Positions 18,903 to 26,547 of a stretch of 64,000 nucleotides of DNA are shown here, in pieces. Position 1 is the first letter of the stretch; every line of letters starts with the position of its first letter. The stretch is from Marinimicrobium locisalis (lineage in GTDB: Bacteria; Pseudomonadota; Gammaproteobacteria; Pseudomonadales; Cellvibrionaceae). The position numbers and the translations under genes are program-made. A model generated the notes under the pieces. That model was not told the origin of the DNA and ran no database searches. It saw only the letters and a program-made list of their open reading frames with translations. The stretch spans positions 124,001 through 188,000 of the forward strand of contig NZ_JBDLLG010000003.1 in assembly GCF_039822625.1 (NCBI RefSeq), given 5' to 3'.

Positions 18903-19592
18903 TTAGTTCCCGGCGTTGAGGCCGCCGATGTAATTGGCCACCGCCTTAATTTCGGCATCGCTCAGATTCTTGGCACTCAAGCGCATCATCATCTGCTCGC
19001 CGTCATTGGTCCGTTCGCCGGCGCGGAAAGCGCGCAACTGGGCTTCAATGTATTCCGGGTACTGACCTCCGAGGCGCGGGAAGGCCGCCGGCTCATTGCC
19101 CTCACCAGCCGGGGCGTGGCAGCCGGAACAGGCCGGCACGTCGTTTTCCGGGTTACCGGCGCGGTAGATGCGCTCGCCCAATTCCAGAGCGTTAACTTTT
19201 TCACCGGTATAGATCTGGACCATCATCTCTTCGGCGCCACTGAGCTGGAGGCTCTGGTCAGCGTAGAACGCGGCCATATCCTGTAAATCCTGGTCGCTTA
19301 ACCCCACGAGTTGACCCGTCATTTGGGGAACAGCGCGGCCGGTGGTGGCCTTGGCCTCGCCCTGGGCGTTGTCCCAGGCCTGAATGTCCTTCAATTGCTT
19401 ATAAAGGTAGGGCTCTCCCAGACCGGCCAGTTTGGGGAAGGTCGGCGCCGGGCTGTTGCCGTCCTGACCGTGACAGGCGGCACAGACGGCCACTTTTTCG
19501 GCCCCGGCATCGGGGTCACCCTCGGCGTTCACGCCCGGTATTACAATCAGAGCACCCAGTGCGAGGAGCAAATGCTTCACTGAATATTTCAT
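18903..19592 (-). CDS. Dihaem cytochrome c4
   Basis: This 229-residue periplasmic electron carrier has a signal peptide MKYSVKHLLLALGALIVIPGVNA, then two class I cytochrome c domains. The haem motifs are CAACH near residue 35 and CSGCH near 135. Candidate axial methionines are in VPQMTGQL and the QMMMRLSAKNL region. Cytochrome c4 passes electrons from the bc1 complex to terminal oxidases such as the cta-type oxidase encoded later in this window. It heads a minus-strand unit that may include dsbA and diverges from engB. Confidence 0.92.
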   Translation of the reverse strand: MKYSVKHLLLALGALIVIPGVNAEGDPDAGAEKVAVCAACHGQDGNSPAPTFPKLAGLGEPYLYKQLKDIQAWDNAQGEAKATTGRAVPQMTGQLVGLSDQDLQDMAAFYADQSLQLSGAEEMMVQIYTGEKVNALELGERIYRAGNPENDVPACSGCHAPAGEGNEPAAFPRLGGQYPEYIEAQLRAFRAGERTNDGEQMMMRLSAKNLSDAEIKAVANYIGGLNAGN

Positions 19593-19768
19593 TGGCTAAC
19601 CTGTCAATTCGTTTATTGTCGCGCCCGCTCCGCAGTCATCGGGCGACATTTGAGCGCCCACGGGCTACAATCGGCAGCCCCACTCGGCCCATGGGCCGCT
19701 TGCTGGCCTCGGGCCCCGCTCGGGGCACCGCGCATTATATGGGATAACACAGGCTTTTGCAGGGTTTT

Positions 19769-20383
19769 ATGATCACAGAAATCAACTTCCACGGGGCGAC
19801 TTTCGAACAAAGCGCTCCCAGCATCCGCGAGTGTCCGCCCGAATCCGGCGCGGAAGTGGCCTTTGCCGGCCGCTCGAACGCGGGCAAATCCAGCGCCATT
19901 AACGCCCTAACACAGAACTCCAAGCTGGCCCGCACCAGCAAGACGCCGGGCCGAACCCAGTTAATCAACTTCTTCCGCGTGGGAGAGGCGCAGAAGCTGG
20001 TGGACCTACCCGGTTACGGCTACGCCAAGGTGGCGCGGAGCATGAAGGAGCAGTGGCAGGAGAATCTGTCCGAGTATTTGCAAAAGCGCGAATGCCTGCG
20101 AGGGTTGATCCTGCTCATGGACATCCGCCATCCCATGCAGGAGTTCGACACCATGATGATTAACTGGGCGGTGGAAATCGAGATGCCGGTGCACATCCTG
20201 TTGACCAAGGCGGACAAACTCAAGCGCGGCCCGGCGCAGAACACCTTGTTCGCCGTGCGCAAACAGATGAAGGAGGCGGGCGTGGAAGATCTGGTCAGCG
20301 CCCAGTGCTTTTCCTCCCTCAAGCGAGATGGCGTGGAAGAGCTCAAAACTCAGCTCACCGAGTGGCTGACTTTACAAAACTAA
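19769..20383 (+). CDS. engB: Ribosome-biogenesis GTP-binding protein EngB (YsxC/YihA)
   Basis: This 204-residue essential GTPase acts in large-subunit assembly. G1 is FAGRSNAGKSSAIN near residue 32, G3 is LVDLPGYGYAKV near 80, and G4 is LLTKADKLKRG near 150. The G2 region is KTPGRTQLINFF. The ATG at 19769 has AGGG 4 nt upstream. A TTG 12 bp earlier is also in frame but has no better site. The engB-polA pair, convergent here, is a conserved gammaproteobacterial junction that carries a regulatory RNA in other genera. Confidence 0.95.
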   Translation: MITEINFHGATFEQSAPSIRECPPESGAEVAFAGRSNAGKSSAINALTQNSKLARTSKTPGRTQLINFFRVGEAQKLVDLPGYGYAKVARSMKEQWQENLSEYLQKRECLRGLILLMDIRHPMQEFDTMMINWAVEIEMPVHILLTKADKLKRGPAQNTLFAVRKQMKEAGVEDLVSAQCFSSLKRDGVEELKTQLTEWLTLQN

Positions 20384-20415
20384 ACCGAAAACCTCGGGAA
20401 AACGCCGAAGGGGCT

Positions 20416-20443
20416 GGAACTAACCTCCGGGGGCAACGTCAGA
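20416..20443 (+). promoter_or_regulatory. SigmaE/AlgU-type promoter in the engB-polA intergenic region
   Basis: GGAACTA (20416-20422) and TCAGA (20439-20443) are separated by 16 nt. This closely matches the RpoE/AlgU consensus (GGAACTT, 16-17 nt, TCnnA). The predicted start near 20450 opens directly into the structured RNA described next. Confidence 0.65.
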
Positions 20444-20449
20444 GCAAGC

Positions 20450-20548
20450 AAGACGCGATCAATCAGTCTTTCCTCCGCTTAACTGACACTACCCCAAGGG
20501 TGTCAGTCATTGCCCCCGGTGGTCACCCCCTGACCACCGGTTTTTTTT
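20450..20548 (+). ncRNA. Candidate trans-acting sRNA at the Spot 42/ErsA locus
   Basis: This roughly 99-nt RNA is predicted from three features: the sigmaE-like promoter, an internal perfect 8-bp hairpin (ACTGACAC/GTGTCAGT at 20482-20489/20500-20507), and a strong 10-bp terminator with eight T residues. Before the first hairpin lies an unpaired pyrimidine stretch TTTCCTCCGC (20469-20478 region) complementary to Shine-Dalgarno sequences. Spot 42 (E. coli) and ErsA (Pseudomonas, sigma22/AlgU-dependent) are encoded between the same two genes. Homology to ErsA is inferred from synteny and promoter type, not from aligned sequence. Confidence 0.68.
20516..20548 (+). terminator. Rho-independent terminator of the candidate sRNA
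   Basis: A perfect 10-bp stem CCGGTGGTCA/TGACCACCGG with a CCCCC loop is followed by eight T residues. This is a textbook intrinsic terminator with the Hfq-friendly U tail of sRNAs. Confidence 0.92.
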
Positions 20549-20599
20549 GCCTGCGCTAAAGTCACCACCAACCCTTCCCTTGCCGACTTTCAACCGGAC

Positions 20600-20626
20600 A
20601 AAAAAAACCCGGCCAATGTGGCCGGG
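20600..20626 (-). terminator. Rho-independent terminator facing polA
   Basis: On the minus strand, CCCGGCC/GGCCGGG with a 5-nt loop is followed by eight T residues. It lies about 180 bp beyond the polA stop and probably ends polA read-through transcripts before they reach the sRNA. Confidence 0.85.
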
Positions 20627-20682
20627 GTAGCTGAGTCATTCAATACGCTGAATGGCGTTAAGCCAAGTTAGGGGAGTTGCAC

Positions 20683-20790
20683 ATGAAAAACACTGTTCAT
20701 GCTTACTACGACCCGCGCCGTTGGCAAAAGTTCACACCGCCGTCACAAATTGGTAAAAATATCGGCGCTGGCGGCAGGCCAAGCTCGTAA
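20683..20790 (+). CDS. Candidate small protein, 35 residues
   Basis: The ATG at 20683 has an excellent Shine-Dalgarno (TAGGGGAG, 6 nt spacing) and opens a 35-codon frame ending TAA at 20790. The peptide is basic and aromatic (MKNTVHAYYDPRRWQKF, then TPPSQIGKNIGAGGRPSS). It has no signal peptide or membrane segment. It lies between the sRNA terminator and the polA stop, on the plus strand. I recognise no family. The strong SD in an otherwise empty gap is the main evidence. It might instead be a leader or chance frame. Confidence 0.5.
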   Translation: MKNTVHAYYDPRRWQKFTPPSQIGKNIGAGGRPSS

Positions 20791-20806
20791 GTGCCTTCGG
20801 GGGGCG

Positions 20807-23533
20807 CTAATGGGCCTGGTCCCAGTTCTCGCCCACGCCGGCATCCACCTTTAAGGGCACCCGGAGCTTCGCCGCAGCGGACATACGCTCGACAATGCCT
20901 TCACGCACTTCATCCAATTGCTTCTCCGCCACCTCCAACACCAGCTCGTCGTGCACCTGCATCATGATGCGGGCGTCGAATTTCTTCTTTAACAACCACT
21001 GGTCCACATCGATCATGGCGGTTTTGATAATGTCCGCCGCGGTACCCTGCATGGGGGCGTTAATGGCCGTGCGCTCGGCGCCCTGACGCAGACTGCCGTT
21101 GCGGGCGTTAATTTCCGGCAGGTACAACCGGCGGCCCATGATGGTTTCGACAAAACCCTGCTCTCGGGCCCGAAGGCGGATGTTGTCCATGTAGCGCTGG
21201 ACGCCGGGGTAGCGCTCAAAGTAGAGGTCAATGTACTGTTTCGCCTCCTGCCGGCCGATATGCAGCTGTTTGGCCAGGCCGAAGGCCGACATGCCGTAGA
21301 TCAACCCGAAGTTGATGGCTTTGGCGCGACGGCGCATTTCCGAGGTGACCTTCTCCAGCTCCGTGCCGAACACTTCGGCAGCGGTGGCCTTATGCACATC
21401 CAACTCTTTCTCGAAGGCGTTCAGCAAGCCTTTGTCTTCAGACAAGTGCGCCATGATGCGCAGCTCAATCTGAGAGTAGTCCGCCGCCAGCACTTTGTAG
21501 CCTTCGGGGGCCACAAAGGCCTGCCGAATGCGTCGTCCCTCCTCGGTACGGATGGGGATGTTCTGCAAGTTGGGATCCGAGGAAGACAGTCGGCCGGTGG
21601 CCGTCACCGCCTGATGGTAGGACGTATGAATCCGACCCGTCGCCTTATTGATCATCAGGGGCAGCTTGTCGGTGTAGGTGCTCTTGAGCTTGCTCAGACC
21701 CCGGTATTCCATCAAAAGCTTGGGCAGCGGGTAGTCCAGCGCCAGCTCCTGCAGCACCTCCTCCGCTGTGGAGGGTTTGCCTTTGGGGGTTTTTTTGAGC
21801 ACCGGCAGCTTCTGCTCTTCGAACAAGATCTCCCCCAACTGCTTGGTGGAACCCAGGTTAAAGGCGCGGCCCGCGATCTCGTGGGCCTGCTGCTCCAACT
21901 CCGCCAGCCGCTTGCCCAGCTCTCGACTGTGCTCGCCCAGGCGCTTGGCATCGACCAGGGCACCGTTGCGTTCGATGTTGGCCAGCACGGGAACCAGAGG
22001 TATTTCCAGGTCCGTGAAGACTCGCCTTAAGGGCTCGATCTCAGACAGCTGGGGCCAGAGTTTGCGGTGCAAGCGCAGGGTAATATCGGCATCCTCCGCG
22101 GCGTAAGGCGCGGCGTCTTCAATTTTGATCTGATTAAAGGTCAGTTGTTTGGCGCCCTTGCCGGCAATGGCTTCAAACGAGACGCAGTGATGGTCCAGGT
22201 GCTTCTGGGCCAGACTGTCCATATCGTGCCTACTGGCGGTGGAGTTCAGCACGTAGGACTCAAGCATGGTGTCAAAGGCGATGCCCCGCAGGTCAATCTC
22301 GTGGTTGCGCAGCACATTGCGGTCGTATTTGAGGTTTTGACCCACCTTGGCTTTTTTGGGGTCTTCCAGCAGAGGCTTGAGGGCTTTTAACACCGCCTCG
22401 CGATCCAACTGCTCGGGGGCGCCCATGTAATCGTGCGCCAGGGGCACATAGGCGGCCTTTCCCGGCTCCACCGCGAAGGAGACCCCGACAATGCGAGCCT
22501 CCATGGCGTGAAGGCTCGTGGTTTCGGTATCGAAGGCGAACAGCTCCGCTTCCTTTAAGGTTTTGAGCCACTGGTCAAAAGCCCCCTGCTCGGTGACCAC
22601 CTCATAGTCCACCTCCATTTTAGGCTCGGCGCGCGGCGCGGGTGCCGCCTCTGCATCCACGTCTTCGAGTTCCGCGACCCAGGTTTTGAACTCCAATTCT
22701 GCAAACAGACGCTTCAGACGAGCGTTGTCCGGCTCGCCACGGTGAATATCGCCGGGCTTTAGGTCCAGCTCCACATCCGTCTTGATGGTGGCCAGCTCCC
22801 GGGACAGGTAAGCTTGCTCTTTGTGCTCTTCGAGCTTCTCGGGCATTTTCTTGGCGCCCCGAAAGCCCAGCTCCCGGACCGCTTCGAGGTTGCCATAAAT
22901 AGAATCAAGATTCCCCAAACCCTCAATGAGCGCCCGCGCGGTTTTCTCTCCCACGCCGGGTACGCCGGGAATATTGTCGGACTTGTCCCCCATCAACGCC
23001 AGATAGTCGATCATTAACGGCGGTTCAAAACCGTATTTCTCCCGCACGCCCGCTTCGTCCAAGTGGGTGCCATTCATGGTGTTGACCAGCGAGATGTGAG
23101 CATTCACCAACTGCGCCATGTCCTTATCGCCGGTGGAGACGATCAGGTCCCGTCTCTGTTCCGTGGCTTGGTGTGCCAAAGTTCCGATCACATCATCAGC
23201 TTCCACCCCTTCCACCACCAACAGCGGTAGCCCCATGGCCTCCACAATGTCTTTGATGGGCTGGACCTGGGGCCGGAGATCGTCGGGCATGGGAGGCCGT
23301 TGGGATTTGTATTCGGCGTAGAGGTCGTCCCGGAAGGTCCGGCCCTTAGCATCAAAAACCACCGCCATCGGGCTTTGGGGAAAGTCCTTAAGCAGCCGCC
23401 GAAGCATACTGATAACCCCCTTCACGGCGCCCGTGGGTTCGCCTTTGGCGGTATTGAGGGGCGGCAGGGCGTGGTAAGCGCGGTAGAGGTAGGAGGAACC
23501 GTCCACCAACACCAGGGGAGCTGTCTGGGTCAT
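20807..23533 (-). CDS. polA: DNA polymerase I
   Basis: This 908-residue repair and Okazaki-fragment polymerase has an N-terminal 5'-3' exonuclease domain (residues 1-290, VDGSSYLYRAYHAL at the start, GDKSDNIPGVPGVGEKTA near 185). A 3'-5' exonuclease domain follows (FAFDTETTSL near 340). The polymerase domain has motif A VLAADYSQIELRIMAHLS near 680, the O-helix RRRAKAINFGLIYGMS near 735 and motif C MMQVHDELVLEV near 860. Proofreading Asp/Glu residues appear intact. Length matches E. coli Pol I (928). It is monocistronic and diverges from the small exported protein gene. Confidence 0.97.
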   Translation of the reverse strand: MTQTAPLVLVDGSSYLYRAYHALPPLNTAKGEPTGAVKGVISMLRRLLKDFPQSPMAVVFDAKGRTFRDDLYAEYKSQRPPMPDDLRPQVQPIKDIVEAMGLPLLVVEGVEADDVIGTLAHQATEQRRDLIVSTGDKDMAQLVNAHISLVNTMNGTHLDEAGVREKYGFEPPLMIDYLALMGDKSDNIPGVPGVGEKTARALIEGLGNLDSIYGNLEAVRELGFRGAKKMPEKLEEHKEQAYLSRELATIKTDVELDLKPGDIHRGEPDNARLKRLFAELEFKTWVAELEDVDAEAAPAPRAEPKMEVDYEVVTEQGAFDQWLKTLKEAELFAFDTETTSLHAMEARIVGVSFAVEPGKAAYVPLAHDYMGAPEQLDREAVLKALKPLLEDPKKAKVGQNLKYDRNVLRNHEIDLRGIAFDTMLESYVLNSTASRHDMDSLAQKHLDHHCVSFEAIAGKGAKQLTFNQIKIEDAAPYAAEDADITLRLHRKLWPQLSEIEPLRRVFTDLEIPLVPVLANIERNGALVDAKRLGEHSRELGKRLAELEQQAHEIAGRAFNLGSTKQLGEILFEEQKLPVLKKTPKGKPSTAEEVLQELALDYPLPKLLMEYRGLSKLKSTYTDKLPLMINKATGRIHTSYHQAVTATGRLSSSDPNLQNIPIRTEEGRRIRQAFVAPEGYKVLAADYSQIELRIMAHLSEDKGLLNAFEKELDVHKATAAEVFGTELEKVTSEMRRRAKAINFGLIYGMSAFGLAKQLHIGRQEAKQYIDLYFERYPGVQRYMDNIRLRAREQGFVETIMGRRLYLPEINARNGSLRQGAERTAINAPMQGTAADIIKTAMIDVDQWLLKKKFDARIMMQVHDELVLEVAEKQLDEVREGIVERMSAAAKLRVPLKVDAGVGENWDQAH

Positions 23534-23735
23534 AGGGTTAAAGCCTGTTCACACGGTTGCGGTCGAATCCGAATGGATTGGAGGGCAAGCATAACCCAAA
23601 ACCGGGAGGCGGTTCAGCCACCGGTTATAACCAAAAGTTTGTTACTGGCGTGTTACCCAGCCTATTTTTAGGCTTTACTTCCACTGTTTCGCCTAAGTAT
23701 GCGAATTACTTAACAAAAACCTCACTTTTCTATCA

Positions 23736-23789
23736 TCGACATGAAATACCACTGGACTATAGTAACGACTGTGTTACTATAGGTAACAC
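23736..23789 (+). promoter_or_regulatory. Promoter with palindromic operator over its -10 element
   Basis: TCGACA (23736-23741) and TATAGT (23758-23763) are 16 nt apart. The -10 is embedded in a perfect 10-bp inverted repeat, CTATAGTAAC (23757-23766) and GTTACTATAG (23773-23782). A further GTAACAC makes a second overlapping palindrome, GTGTTACTATAGGTAACAC (23771-23789). Three half-sites over the promoter core strongly suggest repressor control of the gene that follows. The regulator is not identified. The half-site spacing is 2 bp longer than a Zur box. Confidence 0.65.
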
Positions 23790-23882
23790 ATAGAGAGCAC
23801 CGCACTCTACATCACACTCACGGGGCTGTTCGACACCAAGGCGAGCAGCCTCCCACTGGGGAAACCCATGGAGGGCGAAACC

Positions 23883-24161
23883 ATGAAGACACTTGGCTTG
23901 ATCATCGCATCTGTATTATTCGCCGCCAACGTGGCGGCTGACGGTGTTGCCACCAGCGCCCAACCGAGCATGGCCATCGCGACCGCCGAAGCGGGCGTGG
24001 CGCTGCAGTGGGAGCTTCCGGAAAAAGCGCAAGAACAGCGCGATATCGTAACGAATGACGACCTGGAGCAACGCTCTCAGGCGTTGAATGAAGAACTGGA
24101 AGCGAAACTGAACGAACGGTTGAACGAGAAGCTCAGCCGCCAGTTGCAGGCAAACAATTAA
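23883..24161 (+). CDS. Small exported protein of unknown function with coiled-coil C-terminus
   Basis: This 92-residue protein starts at the ATG preceded by GGAGGG. An ATG 15 bp earlier overlaps that SD and is rejected. A signal peptide (MKTLGLIIASVLFAANVAADG) is cleaved near residue 20. The mature chain is short and ends in a charged helix rich in Glu, Leu, Asn and Arg, probably a coiled coil (LNEELEAKLNERLNEKL). No cysteines or metal motifs are seen. I do not recognise a family. It has a dedicated promoter/operator upstream and two tandem terminators downstream, which suggests a highly and conditionally expressed periplasmic protein. Confidence 0.65.
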   Translation: MKTLGLIIASVLFAANVAADGVATSAQPSMAIATAEAGVALQWELPEKAQEQRDIVTNDDLEQRSQALNEELEAKLNERLNEKLSRQLQANN

Positions 24162-24171
24162 CCCCTCGCTT

Positions 24172-24193
24172 GGCCCGCAGCGGCGGGCCTTTT
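24172..24193 (+). terminator. Terminator after the small exported protein gene
   Basis: GGCCCGC pairs with GCGGGCC across a short loop and is followed by TTTT, 10 bp after the stop codon. Confidence 0.8.
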
Positions 24194-24257
24194 GTATACC
24201 GGTGAGCCGGGCGTTCGCCCGACTGACCATTGATTGACTAACTCTCCTCGCTTATCT

Positions 24258-24291
24258 CCCCGCCCGGCTAACGCTCGGCGGGGATTTTTTT
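24258..24291 (+). terminator. Second plus-strand terminator before the znuA 3' end
   Basis: CCCCGCC (24258-24264) pairs with GGCGGGG (24277-24283) and is followed by ATTTTTTT. It insulates the convergent znuA gene. Confidence 0.82.
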
Positions 24292-24300
24292 GTTCTACTC

Positions 24301-25221
24301 TCAGGCCTGCTCGCTCTCCAGGCAGAGCGCTATATCTTCTCCCAAGCGTTCCAGCAACTGTGGATAGCTCGTGATGGCCTCGCGCGCGCCCAGCAAGTCC
24401 AACTCCCCCAGGCGTAGCTTCAGCTCATCCGCCAGACGGCGCGCCGAGCCCATGTCGTAATAAGGTTCCGTAAACAAGCAAGCGGCGTTACGCAGGCGCT
24501 CGCGCAGTTCATATAGGTGGCGCGCGCCCGGACGGCGTTCGGGAGAAAGCGTCACGGCCGCACGCTGATTAAGCCGGTAACGGTCAACAAAATGCTGATA
24601 ACCGGCGTGATACACCGCGAATGGCACATCTCGTACCGGTGCCAAACGGGTCTCCAGGGCTCGATCCAACTCCGAGAGCGTCTGTTCCAAGGCACCCGCC
24701 CGATCGCGGTAGCCCTGCGCTCCGGCCGGGTCCAGAGCCGCCAGGCGTTCGGCCAGTGCCCGCGCCACAACGGCCCCGTTGTTCGGGTTTAGCCACAGGT
24801 GTGGGTCCCGAGGGCCGTGGTGATGGTCCCCATGGTCGTGGTCGTGCTCGTCCTGCTCCGGCCAGTGAATTCCCTCCAGCGTGGAGAGCGTCAGGCGCTT
24901 CTCGGCCTTGAGCGGATTTAAGGGGCGGCGCAGAAAGGTTTCCAGGTTCTCCCCAACCCAAACCACAAGGTCGGCGTCGGTCAAACGCTGCATGTCGGAA
25001 ACCTTAAGGGGATAATCGTGGGGTGAGGCGTTGGGGGGCAGCAGATGGCTGACCCGGCCGCTTTCACCCACCACGGCGCGGGCGATTAACGCCAGCGGCT
25101 TGATGCTGGTGACCACGTCAACCTCAGCCCGAGCCACGCTGGCAAACACACTCAGCCCACTCATTAATAACCACAAACCAATCCGCACCAAGGGAGGTCG
25201 GCAAACAACGCTAGGACGCAT
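24301..25221 (-). CDS. znuA: Zinc ABC transporter substrate-binding protein ZnuA
   Basis: This 306-residue periplasmic zinc-binding protein has a signal peptide over residues 1-32 (cleaved after VARA). The cluster-9 fold carries metal histidines in PNASPHDYPLKVSD near 65 and AVYHAGYQHFVDRY near 205. Between them is the family's charged His/Asp loop (DEHDHDHGDHHHG near 125-137). It delivers Zn2+ to ZnuBC, encoded divergently across a 77-bp gap with a Zur-box-like site. Length and layout match Pseudomonas ZnuA. Confidence 0.94.
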   Translation of the reverse strand: MRPSVVCRPPLVRIGLWLLMSGLSVFASVARAEVDVVTSIKPLALIARAVVGESGRVSHLLPPNASPHDYPLKVSDMQRLTDADLVVWVGENLETFLRRPLNPLKAEKRLTLSTLEGIHWPEQDEHDHDHGDHHHGPRDPHLWLNPNNGAVVARALAERLAALDPAGAQGYRDRAGALEQTLSELDRALETRLAPVRDVPFAVYHAGYQHFVDRYRLNQRAAVTLSPERRPGARHLYELRERLRNAACLFTEPYYDMGSARRLADELKLRLGELDLLGAREAITSYPQLLERLGEDIALCLESEQA

Positions 25222-25249
25222 AGGGGAACTCGCACCTGAAGATAGAAAG

Positions 25250-25264
25250 GGTTATAGTGTAACA
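25250..25264. promoter_or_regulatory. Zur box in the znuA/zur intergenic region
   Basis: GGTTATAGTGTAACA lies midway between znuA and zur and matches the Zur consensus (TGTTATAATATAACA) at 12 of 15 positions. One bidirectional site would let Zur repress znuA and its own zur-znuC-znuB operon. Confidence 0.75.
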
Positions 25265-25298
25265 TCGTTGAGAGAAAAGCCCGAGCCGAGGCCATGCT

Positions 25299-25790
25299 AT
25301 GACTCACACCCCCCTGGCGTTCCGACACCATAACCACCGCCTGTGTGTACGCGGTGCACTGGACTCGGCCCGCACGCTATGTAATGAACGCGGTGCCCGG
25401 TTGACGCCGCTGCGCGAACAGGTGCTGGAGCTGGTATGGCAGAGCCACAAGCCGTTGGGAGCCTACCAATTGATGGACCAACTGGCCAAGGCCTCCACTC
25501 GCCGCGTCGCACCCCCCACGGTGTACCGGGCGCTGGACTTTTTGCTGGAGCAGGGTCTGATTCACCGCATTAACGGTCTGAACGCCTACGTCGGCTGCCA
25601 CAGCCCCGAACACCGGCACCCGAGCCACTTTTTGCTCTGCCGGGCTTGCGGCGTGGCGGTGGAAATCGAGAGCACGCAGTTGAACGAGACCATTATGGAC
25701 AACGCCCGGGAGGCCGGATTTAGGCTTGAGAGCCACTCTCTGGAAGTCACCGGACTGTGTCCCGACTGCCGGAGCCAGGCCGATGCCTGA
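25299..25790 (+). CDS. zur: Zinc uptake regulator Zur (Fur family)
   Basis: This 163-residue zinc-sensing repressor has a winged-helix domain with LTPLREQVLELVWQ near 36 and the recognition helix PPTVYRALDFLLEQGLIHR near 75. The dimerisation domain keeps the regulatory-site ligands (GCHSPEHRHPSHF near 104-115). Two CxxC pairs of the structural zinc site are present: CRAC near 120 and CPDC near 157. It is the first gene of zur-znuC-znuB, as in Pseudomonas. GAGG stands 7 nt before the ATG. The znuC start overlaps its last 8 bp. Confidence 0.94.
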   Translation: MTHTPLAFRHHNHRLCVRGALDSARTLCNERGARLTPLREQVLELVWQSHKPLGAYQLMDQLAKASTRRVAPPTVYRALDFLLEQGLIHRINGLNAYVGCHSPEHRHPSHFLLCRACGVAVEIESTQLNETIMDNAREAGFRLESHSLEVTGLCPDCRSQADA

Positions 25791-26547
25791 AGCTCTACTT
25801 AGCGCCCGAGATATTGCCGTGCGCCGAGGCGGGCGCACGATTCTCCACGGTGCCGACCTGACCCTGGAGCAGGGCAAGATCGTTACCTTGATTGGCCCCA
25901 ACGGCGCTGGCAAGACCACGTTGGTGCGCTGCGTGCTCGGGCTCATTCGCCCGGACGAAGGGGGGCTCGAGCGCCGCCCGGGGCTGCGTATTGGCTACAT
26001 GCCCCAGAAACTCCATATCGATCCCAGCCTGCCGCTGACGGTCAAACGCTTCCTCACACTGGGAGGCCGTCCCCGCCTGCCCCTGGGGGAAGTGGTGGCC
26101 CTGGCGGGTATCGAAGACCTTCTGAGCGCCACCATGAGCCACTTGTCCGGGGGCGAAACCCAGCGGGTACTGCTCGCCCGGGCCCTACTGCGGGATCCTA
26201 ACCTATTGGTGCTGGACGAACCGGTCCAGGGGGTCGATGTCACCGGCCAGGAGGCCCTGTACCAACTCATCAATGATATTCGGCGCCAACGGGAATGCGG
26301 GGTGCTGCTGGTCTCCCATGACTTACACTTGGTGATGGCTACCACCGATACGGTAATCTGTTTAAACCAGCACGTCTGCTGTCACGGCCACCCCGACCAG
26401 GTCACCTCCGACCCAGCCTACCACGCGCTTTTCGGAGAACGGGCCAAACCCCTTGTCGCGCCGTACACTCATCACCACGACCACAAACACGACGACCACG
26501 GCAACATTGTCGAACTGGACACGGACAACGCGCACAACCATGCCTGA
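25783..26547 (+). CDS. znuC: Zinc ABC transporter ATP-binding protein ZnuC
   Basis: This 254-residue ATPase powers ZnuB. Walker A is IGPNGAGKTTLVR near 40, the signature is LSGGETQRVLLARAL near 128, Walker B is LLVLDEPVQGVD near 150, and the H-loop is SHDLH near 185. The C-terminus is extended and His/Asp-rich (HHHDHKHDDHG), typical of ZnuC and possibly a zinc sensor. The start at 25783 overlaps zur by 8 bp and has GGAG upstream. The frame also runs 19 codons further into zur without an SD. Confidence 0.95.
   Translation: MPEALLSARDIAVRRGGRTILHGADLTLEQGKIVTLIGPNGAGKTTLVRCVLGLIRPDEGGLERRPGLRIGYMPQKLHIDPSLPLTVKRFLTLGGRPRLPLGEVVALAGIEDLLSATMSHLSGGETQRVLLARALLRDPNLLVLDEPVQGVDVTGQEALYQLINDIRRQRECGVLLVSHDLHLVMATTDTVICLNQHVCCHGHPDQVTSDPAYHALFGERAKPLVAPYTHHHDHKHDDHGNIVELDTDNAHNHA

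Noticed and set aside
20599..20806. A minus-strand Spot 42-like RNA ending at the terminator near 20600
   Set aside because: A good terminator is present, but I found no promoter or Spot 42-like sequence between it and the polA stop. It is more simply the polA terminator.
23771..23789. Zur box upstream of the small exported protein gene
   Set aside because: The palindrome GTGTTACTATAGGTAACAC is similar at the ends, but its half-sites are 2 bp further apart than in the two good Zur boxes, and the dominant repeat is a different one overlapping it.
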